Origin: an uncultured Lachnospiraceae bacterium
GTDB lineage: Bacteria > Bacillota > Clostridia > Lachnospirales > Lachnospiraceae
Length of the DNA stretch: 11,918 nucleotides
NCBI GenBank assembly: GCA_910585065.1
Contig: CAJUCG010000019.1
Location: forward strand, 1 to 11,918
Reading direction: 5' to 3'
Both the position numbers and the translations under genes were made by a program. Positions 5,900 through 11,918 of this stretch are shown piece by piece. Position 1 is the first letter of the stretch. Every line of letters begins with the position of its first letter. The notes under the pieces are model-generated. The model saw only the letters and a program-made list of their open reading frames with translations, ran no database searches and was not told where the DNA came from.

Positions 5900-6277
5900 A
5901 TGAAAACCATCACCAGAGGGCAGCCCAAATTTGCTGCCGGATATCTTTCCGCAGCAAAACATCAGCAGATTGAAGAGCGGGCGGTTACAGTAGCGGAATA
6001 TATTGTCGATAAGAATGCGACGGTGCGTCAGGCTGCGAAAGCATTTGGAATTTCAAAATCTACAGTACATAAGGATATTACCGATCGGCTTGGGGAGATC
6101 AACCAGGCACTTGCAGAACAGGCGCGGGAGGTACTCGACCGAAACAAGTCTGAGCGGCATATCCGGGGAGGAATGGCAACTAAAAAAATGTACGATTCAA
6201 AGAGGAAGAGAACCAAGGAGGAAGATGTAGGGAGAACTCTGCGGCATACAGCCCGAATTTCGGGCAGAACAAATTAG
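5900..6277 (+). CDS. spoIIID: SpoIIID, sporulation transcriptional regulator of the mother cell
   Basis: The central part (about residues 21-97) matches SpoIIID. EERAVTVAEYIVDKNATVRQ is followed by the helix-turn-helix AAKAFGISKSTVHKDITDRL and then the conserved LDRNKSERHIRGGMATK segment. SpoIIID is a small DNA-binding protein that activates and represses mother-cell genes after sigma-E and helps switch to sigma-K. The protein here is 125 residues, against 93 in B. subtilis: it has about 20 extra residues at the N-terminus and a basic C-terminal tail. ATG at 5900 was chosen because AGGGTGG ends 5 nt before it; an in-frame GTG at 5891 would overlap that site. A sigma-E-like promoter precedes it and a strong terminator begins right after its stop, so it is monocistronic. 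It indicates a sporulating lineage. Confidence 0.93.
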   Translation: MKTITRGQPKFAAGYLSAAKHQQIEERAVTVAEYIVDKNATVRQAAKAFGISKSTVHKDITDRLGEINQALAEQAREVLDRNKSERHIRGGMATKKMYDSKRKRTKEEDVGRTLRHTARISGRTN

Positions 6278-6312
6278 AAAAAAAGACAGGGATTTTATTC
6301 CTGTCTTTTTTT
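6278..6312 (+). terminator. Strong intrinsic terminator of spoIIID
   Basis: A7-GACAGG (6278-6290) pairs with CCTGTC-T7 (6300-6312), giving a 13-bp stem with a 9-nt loop and a run of seven T. It starts at the base after the spoIIID stop. The A tract on the 5' side makes it potentially bidirectional. Confidence 0.93.
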
Positions 6313-6400
6313 ATGCGCACGCTGATACAGAGGAATTACATCGGCGGTGCAACAAGCAGGAGAGAAAAATTTTTTTCTGCTCAATTGATCTGACAAACTA

Positions 6401-6429
6401 TTGCAAAAAAATTAAAATAAGTTTATAAT
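6401..6429 (+). promoter_or_regulatory. Sigma-A promoter of the adaptor-like protein/permease unit
   Basis: TTGCAA (6401-6406), a 17-nt AT-rich spacer, and a perfect TATAAT (6424-6429). Transcription would start near 6436, giving a leader of roughly 27 nt before the GTG at 6463. The surrounding DNA is strongly AT-rich. Confidence 0.7.
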
Positions 6430-6462
6430 TATATTACTTAATCAATGTCAAGGGGGACGATG

Positions 6463-6870
6463 GTGAAAAAAAGAATTGTATTGATCTTTTCTGTTTTATT
6501 CTATGCGGGGATGTTTTTTATGACCTGCACAGCAAGGGCACTGCACGAAGCAAAATTGCCCCATGTCAAGGTACTAAATTTAGAGTATGAATTGTTTATT
6601 GACGAGGAGGGAAATCAATCATTTGGTGCCGCCTTTCCAAAAGAATGGTATCGGGAGGGGGAATTGTATAAAGTAAGCCATGTGATGGTCAATGACGAGT
6701 ACCGCACGATTGCAAGGCGGGTGAATGATTTGGAGCTGGGTCTTGAGAACGAGGAGTATTATCAGATAAAAAACGGGATAGGATCCGGCGAACCGATAAT
6801 TGTCGGCGGCTTGGATAATGTGGTGGACGGGAGTGAAGTTTATATTGTGGAGGAAATACAGGGGAAATAG
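6463..6870 (+). CDS. Short exported or membrane-anchored protein with adaptor-like C-terminus
   Basis: The 135-residue protein begins with a lysine-rich start and one hydrophobic segment (about 5-23), a signal peptide or membrane anchor placing the rest outside the cell. Cys22 is not in a convincing lipobox. The remainder (GAAFPKEW ... RTIARRVNDLELG ... GEPIIVGGLDNVVDGSEVYI) resembles the membrane-proximal C-terminal part of HlyD/RND-type periplasmic adaptors, where an A-x-P-K strand and a final GL-x-x-GD-x-V strand recur. The barrel, lipoyl and coiled-coil parts are missing. AGGGGG (6451-6456) is 6 nt from GTG 6463 but only 3 nt from ATG 6460, so GTG is preferred; both give nearly the same protein. 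The ABC permease starts 34 nt after its stop, so the two are co-transcribed. The function is not known, and the adaptor resemblance was judged by eye. Confidence 0.7.
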   Translation: MKKRIVLIFSVLFYAGMFFMTCTARALHEAKLPHVKVLNLEYELFIDEEGNQSFGAAFPKEWYREGELYKVSHVMVNDEYRTIARRVNDLELGLENEEYYQIKNGIGSGEPIIVGGLDNVVDGSEVYIVEEIQGK

Positions 6871-6904
6871 AATAAATTTTGAGGGAAATTGGGGGAATAG
6901 GAGA

Positions 6905-7666
6905 ATGGAGAAAAAGAAAAATTTTGTGTTGTTAATACTTCTTTGTGCGGCATCCATAGTCTTTTTAGTACCTGTAGTATTGACAATACTTCGCTCTTTG
7001 TACGTAAACGGAGATGTATCGCTTGTGGGTTATCGGGAGTTACTGCTAAATTGTTTCCCGTTTTACAAGATGTTCTGGAATTCCGTATTGTACGCGGTGA
7101 CAATTACAGCGGGTGCTGTCTTGATTGCAGTACCTGCGGCATTTGCATTTTGTTTCGCAAAATTTCCGGGAAAGCGTTTGGTCTATGTGCTATATATTGT
7201 CTTGATGATGATGCCGCTTCAGGTGATGATCCTGCCCAATTATATTGGGCTGCGCGATCTCGGACTTTTAAATACAAGGGCAGCAGTAATATTGCCGTTG
7301 ATTTTCTCGCCGCTTGGCGTGGTGGTAATGCGGCAGTATATGGACGGCAGCGAGACGGAGGCGATTGAGGCAGCCCGCCTAGAAACCAGTTCCTGCCTTC
7401 GGATTTTATGGCATTGTGTACTGCCGCAGCTAAAGGTGTGTATCTGTGCCGTGGCATTGTTTTTGTTTGCAGAGAACTGGAATTTATTAGAGCAGCCGCT
7501 TTTATATCTCAATGAGGATTCCAAGCGCAATTTATCGATTTTCTTTAGCCAGACCGAAAAGTATGAAGGGGAGGTACTCTACCCGGCGGCGGTGCTGTTT
7601 ATGGTGCCGGTATGTTTGTGGTATTTGTTATATCATAGAGAGTTAAAAGAGGGATTGAAAATTTAA
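6905..7666 (+). CDS. Carbohydrate ABC transporter permease, MalG/CUT1-like, orphan
   Basis: This 253-residue polytopic membrane protein has about six hydrophobic segments. The cytoplasmic EAA loop, EAARLETSSCLRILWHCVLP (155-174), would contact an ATPase, and FAENWNLLEQPLLYL (about 188-202) matches the F-x(3)-WN...P segment of MalG-like permeases. The glycine normally found in EAA-x-x-x-G is Thr161, and the protein is somewhat shorter than the usual 270-280 residues. The start at 6905 has GGGGGA 8 nt upstream. No MalF-like partner, binding protein or ATPase lies in the window: upstream is only the adaptor-like protein, and downstream is the T-box promoter. It may work with components encoded elsewhere, have an altered role with its neighbour, or be a decaying remnant. 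The substrate is unknown. Confidence 0.85.
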   Translation: MEKKKNFVLLILLCAASIVFLVPVVLTILRSLYVNGDVSLVGYRELLLNCFPFYKMFWNSVLYAVTITAGAVLIAVPAAFAFCFAKFPGKRLVYVLYIVLMMMPLQVMILPNYIGLRDLGLLNTRAAVILPLIFSPLGVVVMRQYMDGSETEAIEAARLETSSCLRILWHCVLPQLKVCICAVALFLFAENWNLLEQPLLYLNEDSKRNLSIFFSQTEKYEGEVLYPAAVLFMVPVCLWYLLYHRELKEGLKI

Positions 7667-7686
7667 AAAAACTTGGATCTATGCCC

Positions 7687-7715
7687 TTGACAAACCAGGT
7701 ATTCTATACTATGAT
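7687..7715 (+). promoter_or_regulatory. Promoter of the T-box/Nudix/ileS operon
   Basis: A perfect TTGACA (7687-7692), a 17-nt spacer and TATGAT (7710-7715). Transcription should start near 7722, just before the purine-rich 5' end of the T-box leader. It begins 20 nt after the permease stop, and no terminator hairpin is visible in that interval, so some read-through from the permease gene is possible. Confidence 0.85.
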
Positions 7716-7721
7716 AGGGCT

Positions 7722-7982
7722 ACAGAAAAAAGAAAAGAGCCTTGACGAAGACAGTAGATGTCAGAGAAAACGCACAGCGAGCCGGGAGGGTGTGAGCCGG
7801 CAGCAAGTACCTGGCATTGAAGATCACTTCCAAGCTGTGTGGCTGAACGCCAGTAAGCCGTGCCGGTATCCGCCGTTATACGGATAATGTATAAAAGTGG
7901 GAGATTTCCTGCCGCGTACATGAAAAATAGGTGGTTTGAAGCGAATTATGCCCTTGTCCTGTTTGGATAAGGGTATTTTTTA
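7722..7982 (+). promoter_or_regulatory. Isoleucine T-box riboswitch leader
   Basis: The untranslated leader has the T-box layout. Stem I opens with AGCC (7738-7741), which can pair with GGCT (7841-7844). An AGTA motif follows at about 7752, and the apical arm reads GCCGG...GGTG...CCGGC (about 7778-7801), typical of T-box Stem I. The specifier side reads TTGAAGATCACTTC, with ATC (Ile) at 7823-7825 followed by A, as expected. A stem III-like hairpin, TATCCG/CGGATA, lies at 7867-7886. The antiterminator bulge is AGGTGGT (7929-7935), where TGGT would pair with the ACCA end of uncharged tRNA-Ile; the rest of the 14-nt T-box consensus is diverged (TTGAAGCG). An intrinsic terminator follows. The specifier agrees with the downstream ileS. 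Uncharged tRNA-Ile should promote read-through. Pairings were traced by eye. Confidence 0.9.
7950..7981 (+). terminator. Intrinsic terminator of the T-box leader
   Basis: CCCTTGTCC (7951-7959) pairs with GGATAAGGG (7965-7973), a 9-bp stem with one G-U pair and a TGTTT loop. Six T follow (7976-7981). It lies 15 nt after the TGGT bulge, the expected place for the alternative structure that is lost when tRNA stabilises the antiterminator. Confidence 0.9.
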
Positions 7983-8080
7983 TCCACACGGGTATTTGGA
8001 GAAAAACGGACGAGGCGGGCGAATGCTTGTTGCGCAGGGGTATGTGCTTTGTACATAGGGGGACAAGAAAGGAGCGATGA

Positions 8081-8584
8081 ATGGAACTTTGGGACGTATA
8101 TGACCATTGTTTTCAGAAGACGGGCAGGATACATGAGCGGGGAAATCCGCTGCCGCCTGGGGAGTATCACCTGGTTGTGGCAATTTACCCGGTGAATTCG
8201 CAGGGGCAGGTGCTGATTCAAAAGAGAAATCCCGATCTGAAACTGCTGCCGGGAATCTGGGCGGCAACCGGTGGATCAGCCGTGATGGGCGAGGATGCAT
8301 GGCAGGCATGTCAGAGAGAGTTAAAAGAGGAGCTTGGACTTTGTGCGACAAAGGAGAATTCGGAAATGGTTGCCGCATTTAAGCGCATTGACAGTTATAA
8401 TACCATCTGGATTGTACATACTGATGTGAGCGTTGCGGAACTGACACTGCAAAAGGAGGAGGTTTCCGACGTTAAGTGGGTGTCCGTTGCAGAGCTAAAG
8501 GAGATGGCGAAGGAAGGGATATTTCACTATTATCGGTATCTGGACTGGCTGACGGATTATCTATCCAATACGCGCTGTCCATAG
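8081..8584 (+). CDS. Nudix hydrolase, first gene of the T-box-controlled ileS operon
   Basis: The 167-residue protein has a complete Nudix box, G-x5-E-x7-REU-x-EE-x-GU: G65 SAVMG E71 ... R79 E L K E E L G L87. It can therefore bind divalent metal and hydrolyse a nucleoside-diphosphate-linked or related substrate. The N-terminus (LWDVYDHCFQKTGRIHERG, then GEYHLVVAIYPVN and VLIQKRN) resembles the isopentenyl-diphosphate-isomerase-like branch of Nudix proteins often seen in Clostridia, but the substrate cannot be named. It is cytosolic. AAAGGAG sits 6 nt upstream of the ATG; an overlapping ATG at 8077 leads to only eight codons. It follows the T-box terminator and ends 53 nt before ileS with no terminator between, so both are expected to be induced by isoleucine limitation. 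Confidence 0.9.
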   Translation: MELWDVYDHCFQKTGRIHERGNPLPPGEYHLVVAIYPVNSQGQVLIQKRNPDLKLLPGIWAATGGSAVMGEDAWQACQRELKEELGLCATKENSEMVAAFKRIDSYNTIWIVHTDVSVAELTLQKEEVSDVKWVSVAELKEMAKEGIFHYYRYLDWLTDYLSNTRCP

Positions 8585-8637
8585 ACAATCAATGCGATTC
8601 GGGCTGCCCGTGATAATGCAGAAAAGAGGTATAAAGT

Positions 8638-11600
8638 ATGTATGAAAAGGTATCAACCGACATGAATTTTGTGAGTCGGGAAAAAGAAGTTCTGAAATTC
8701 TGGAATGAGAACAAGATCTTTCAGAAGAGTATGGAAGCCAGAAAGCAGGGGGAAACCTACACTTTCTATGACGGACCGCCGACGGCGAACGGCAAACCGC
8801 ATATTGGCCATGTACTCACGCGCGTAATTAAGGATATGATTCCGCGCTATCACACAATGAAGGGTTCCTTTGTGCCGCGCAAGGCGGGCTGGGATACACA
8901 TGGTCTTCCGGTAGAGATCGAGGTTGAAAAGCTCTTGGGGCTTGACGGCAAGGATCAGATTGAGGCTTATGGTCTGGAGCCGTTTATCAAAAAATGCAAG
9001 GAGAGCGTTTGGAAATACAAGGGGATGTGGGAGGATTTTTCCGGTACAGTCGGCTTTTGGGCGGATATGGACGAGCCGTATGTGACCTACCATGATGATT
9101 ATATTGAATCCGAGTGGTGGGCACTGCGCCAGATCTGGGATAAGGGTCTGCTCTACAAGGGATTTAAGATTGTTCCCTACTGTCCGCGCTGCGGTACACC
9201 TCTCTCAAGTGCCGAGGTAGCACAGGGCTACAAGGAGGTAAAGGAACGTTCCGCTATTGCACGCTTTAAAATGAAGGATGAGGATGCCTATATCCTTGTC
9301 TGGACAACAACGCCGTGGACACTGCCAAGCAATGTTGCCCTCTGTGTCAACCCGGATGAAAATTATGCGAAAGTAAAGGCGGCGGATGGATATACTTATT
9401 ATATGGCGGAAGCACTGCTTGATACGGTACTTGGAAAACTCGCGCCAAAGGCGGAAGCGTCGGATATAGAAGAAACTGGAAATGTAAAGACATCCGCCTA
9501 TGAGATCCTTGCCCGCTATACCGGGAGGGAACTTGAGTATAAGGAGTACGAGCCGCTCTTTGACTGTGCGGTTGAGCTTTGTAAGCAGCAGGGTAAAAAG
9601 GCATATTATATTACCTGTGACGGCTATGTCACGCTGACGGATGGTACGGGTGTTGTCCATATCGCGCCGGCGTTCGGTGAGGATGATGCGAAAGTTGGGC
9701 GGATCTATGATCTTCCATTTGTGCAGCTTGTAAATGGCAAGGGTGAGATGACAGAGGAAACCGCCTACGCAGGGATGTTTGTAAAAAAAGCTGATCCGCT
9801 GATTCTTAAAGATTTGGAAAAAGATGGAAAACTTTTTGACGCGCCGAAATTTGAACACAGCTATCCGCATTGCTGGCGATGCGATACGCCGCTTATCTAT
9901 TACGCGAGAGAATCCTGGTATATCCGCGAAACTGCGGTGCGCGACGATCTTTTGCGAAATAACAATACCGTCAACTGGATTCCGGAGTCCATCGGCAAGG
10001 GGCGTTTTGGAAACTGGCTGGAAAATATTCAGGACTGGGCGATCTCGCGCAACCGCTACTGGGGCACGCCGCTCAATATCTGGGAATGTTCCTGCGGGCA
10101 TCAGCACTGTGTTGGAAGCAGAGAGGAACTCTGTGAGATGAGCGGGATGGAGGAGGCGAAGACAGTCGAATTCCATCGCCCTTATATTGACGCGATCACA
10201 TTAAAATGTCCAAAATGTGGCGGCGTGATGAAGCGTGTGCCGGAGGTGATCGACTGCTGGTTTGATTCCGGTGCAATGCCGTTTGCACAGCACCACTATC
10301 CATTTGAGAACAAAGAATTGTTTGAGCAGCAATTTCCGGCGAAATTTATCTCTGAGGCAGTGGATCAGACGCGTGGATGGTTCCATTCGCTGATGGCAAT
10401 TTCAACACTTTTATTTAATAAAGCACCTTATGAGAATGTTATCGTTTTAGGTCATGTACAGGACGAGAATGGTCAGAAAATGAGCAAGAGCAAGGGCAAT
10501 GCCGTCGATCCGTTCGAAGCTTTGGAAAAATACGGTGCGGACGCGATCCGCTGGTACTTCTATATCAATTCCGCACCGTGGCTGCCAAACCGTTTCCACG
10601 ATAAGGCGGTAGTTGAGGGACAGCGCAAATTTATGGGGACGCTCTGGAATACCTATGCGTTTTTTGTTCTTTACGCGAATATTGATAATTTTGATGCAAC
10701 AAAGTATACTCTTGATGTTGAAACGCTTACTGTAATGGATAAATGGCTGCTTTCAAGGCTTTCCTCGACCGTGAAAACGGTGGACGAGAATCTCGCAAAT
10801 TATCGAATTCCGGAAACGGCAAGGGCATTGCAGGATTTTGTGGATGAGATGAGCAACTGGTATGTGCGCCGCGGGCGCGAACGCTTCTGGGCAAAGGGGA
10901 TGGAGCAGGATAAAATCAATGCCTATATGACGCTCTATACCGCACTTGTCACAATCGCCAAGGCGGCTGCCCCAATGATCCCTTTTATGGCGGAGTCCAT
11001 CTACTTAAATCTTGTGCGAAGCATTGACAAGACCGCGCCGGAGAGTGTGCATCTTTGCGATTTCCCTAAGGCAGATGAAGCGTGGATCGATGGGGAACTG
11101 GAAAAGGATATGGAGGCGGTATTAAATATTGTCGTACTCGGTCGCGCATGCCGCAATACGGCAAACTGCAAGCAGAGACAACCTCTTGCCCGCATGTATG
11201 TAAAGACCGATCTGCGGTGGACGGATGCCTCCGGGTGCGAGCGCGAAGGAATGTCTGATTTTTACACGGAGATTATCCTGGATGAACTGAATGTAAAGGA
11301 GATTGTCTTTACCCATCAGCTTGATCAATTTATCTCCTACACCTTCAAACCGCAGTTAAAGACCCTTGGAAAGCGTTTTGGCAGCCGCTTAAATGCCTTA
11401 AAGGAAACCCTTGCAAATCTGGACGGTACTGCGGCAATGGCAATGATTTCGGAATCCGGGGCACTTACGCTTAATGTGAATGGCGTGGAGGAGCAGATTG
11501 CGAAGGAAGATCTGTTGATTGAGACAAGCAAAAAGGGCGGCTATGTCACGGAGGAAAGCGGTGCTTACGCGGTGGTACTTGACACAAACCTGACAGAGGA

Positions 11601-11859
11601 ACTAATTGAAGAGGGCTATGTGCGCGAGGTGATCAGCAAATTGCAGACCATGCGCAAGGAAGCAGGGTTTGAAGTGATGGATCGCATCCAGGTCTACGCG
11701 GAGGGGGACGCTGAAGTAAAAGAGATGATGAGGAAGAATGAAGCGGAACTTAAACGCGTAGTTTTGGCGGATGAGATTGTTTACGGAACACCGGAAGGAT
11801 TTGTAAAAAATTGGAATCTAAACGGAAAGGATGTCACCTTTGCCGTTAAGAAAATTTAA
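8638..11859 (+). CDS. ileS: Isoleucyl-tRNA synthetase, type 2 (eukaryote-like)
   Basis: The 1073-residue enzyme attaches isoleucine to tRNA-Ile in the cytoplasm. The class I catalytic signatures are HIGH (55-58, in GPPTANGKPHIGH), GWDTHGLPVEIEVEKLLG and KMSKS (614-618, in KMSKSKGN). The CP1 editing domain is present: WTTTPWTLPSN (222-232), then GTGVVHIAPAFGEDD with Asp350 as the likely Asp recognising the amino group. Cys pairs at 182/185, 412/415, 484/486 and 524/527 may bind zinc. The length (type 1 is about 920-940), KMSKSKGN rather than KMSKSLGN, and the C-terminal EEGYVREVISKLQTMRKEAGFEV region point to type 2, which is typically insensitive to mupirocin. GAGG 8 nt upstream supports the start. 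It is under the T-box through the Nudix gene. No terminator is seen in the 59 nt left after the stop. Confidence 0.97.
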   Translation: MYEKVSTDMNFVSREKEVLKFWNENKIFQKSMEARKQGETYTFYDGPPTANGKPHIGHVLTRVIKDMIPRYHTMKGSFVPRKAGWDTHGLPVEIEVEKLLGLDGKDQIEAYGLEPFIKKCKESVWKYKGMWEDFSGTVGFWADMDEPYVTYHDDYIESEWWALRQIWDKGLLYKGFKIVPYCPRCGTPLSSAEVAQGYKEVKERSAIARFKMKDEDAYILVWTTTPWTLPSNVALCVNPDENYAKVKAADGYTYYMAEALLDTVLGKLAPKAEASDIEETGNVKTSAYEILARYTGRELEYKEYEPLFDCAVELCKQQGKKAYYITCDGYVTLTDGTGVVHIAPAFGEDDAKVGRIYDLPFVQLVNGKGEMTEETAYAGMFVKKADPLILKDLEKDGKLFDAPKFEHSYPHCWRCDTPLIYYARESWYIRETAVRDDLLRNNNTVNWIPESIGKGRFGNWLENIQDWAISRNRYWGTPLNIWECSCGHQHCVGSREELCEMSGMEEAKTVEFHRPYIDAITLKCPKCGGVMKRVPEVIDCWFDSGAMPFAQHHYPFENKELFEQQFPAKFISEAVDQTRGWFHSLMAISTLLFNKAPYENVIVLGHVQDENGQKMSKSKGNAVDPFEALEKYGADAIRWYFYINSAPWLPNRFHDKAVVEGQRKFMGTLWNTYAFFVLYANIDNFDATKYTLDVETLTVMDKWLLSRLSSTVKTVDENLANYRIPETARALQDFVDEMSNWYVRRGRERFWAKGMEQDKINAYMTLYTALVTIAKAAAPMIPFMAESIYLNLVRSIDKTAPESVHLCDFPKADEAWIDGELEKDMEAVLNIVVLGRACRNTANCKQRQPLARMYVKTDLRWTDASGCEREGMSDFYTEIILDELNVKEIVFTHQLDQFISYTFKPQLKTLGKRFGSRLNALKETLANLDGTAAMAMISESGALTLNVNGVEEQIAKEDLLIETSKKGGYVTEESGAYAVVLDTNLTEELIEEGYVREVISKLQTMRKEAGFEVMDRIQVYAEGDAEVKEMMRKNEAELKRVVLADEIVYGTPEGFVKNWNLNGKDVTFAVKKI

Positions 11860-11918
11860 AAACTAAAAATCAGCAGAATCCCGAAGCAGCACCGAAAGGA
11901 ATTTTAAGAGCGAAGCGA

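Noticed and set aside
6251..6265. GCCCGAA-T-TTCGGGC dyad at the 3' end of spoIIID
   Set aside because: It lies in coding sequence without a T tract, and the real terminator follows directly after the stop codon.
6361..6385. A/T-rich near-palindrome AGAAAAATTTTTTTCT as a second terminator
   Set aside because: The loop would be only two bases and the stem nearly all A-T; a strong terminator already ends spoIIID at 6278-6312.
7681..7887. 68-codon open frame through the ileS leader
   Set aside because: It starts upstream of the promoter's -35 and runs through T-box Stem I; the RNA structure explains the sequence.
8077..8103. Alternative ATG just before the Nudix start
   Set aside because: It gives eight codons only and sits too close to the AGGAG; the ATG at 8081 has the better spacing.
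7946..8221. Minus-strand open frames across the T-box terminator and Nudix start
   Set aside because: They have no ribosome site and are antisense to a convincing terminator and Nudix gene.
9205..10176. 323-codon open frame on the minus strand
   Set aside because: It lies fully inside ileS, has no supporting ribosome site or recognisable domain, and is a by-product of ileS codon composition.

Overview
The window looks like chromosomal DNA of an endospore-forming, low-to-mid GC Firmicute of class Clostridia, most likely Lachnospiraceae. The pointers are a SpoIIID homologue, a T-box leader in front of an isoleucyl-tRNA synthetase, the long type-2 form of that synthetase, strong AGGAGG-like ribosome binding sites, and -35/-10 promoters of the TTGACA/TATAAT type. 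The assignment rests on protein and RNA character only; no database was searched. No CRISPR array, insertion sequence, tRNA or rRNA gene was seen.

Layout. (1) Positions 1-1619, plus strand: a small tyrosine-phosphatase-like protein and an ADP-ribosylglycohydrolase form a two-gene unit behind an extended -10 promoter. A 19-codon micro-ORF with its own strong Shine-Dalgarno lies between them. (2) 1620-1917: a convergent, AT-rich gap with a second micro-ORF and a 15-bp hairpin that pairs better when read on the minus strand. (3) 1918-4906, minus strand: trkA then trkH, a Trk/Ktr-type potassium uptake operon, with an 18-nt perfect palindrome between the genes and an unusual inverted repeat carrying TATAAT on both strands in the promoter. 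(4) 5149-5769, plus: an iron-sulfur-flavoprotein-like oxidoreductase with a near-consensus promoter. (5) 5900-6277, plus: spoIIID, preceded by a sigma-E-like promoter and followed by a strong intrinsic terminator. (6) 6463-7666, plus: a short secreted or membrane-anchored protein resembling the C-terminal end of HlyD/RND-type adaptors, followed by a lone MalG-like ABC permease whose partners are absent. (7) 7687-11859, plus: a promoter, an isoleucine T-box leader with intrinsic terminator, a Nudix hydrolase, and ileS of the eukaryote-like type 2.

How they work together. The clearest circuit is region 7. The T-box should read through its terminator when uncharged tRNA-Ile accumulates, so the Nudix enzyme and IleRS2 should be induced together by isoleucine starvation. 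TrkA is the cytosolic nucleotide-binding RCK regulator of the TrkH potassium channel-like subunit, and both come from one transcript. The phosphatase/ADP-ribosylglycohydrolase pair has the chemistry to remove two kinds of protein modification, but nothing here identifies its target. I found no clear new defence or mobile system. The least explained pieces are the adaptor-like protein with its orphan permease, and the Nudix gene inside the ileS T-box operon.
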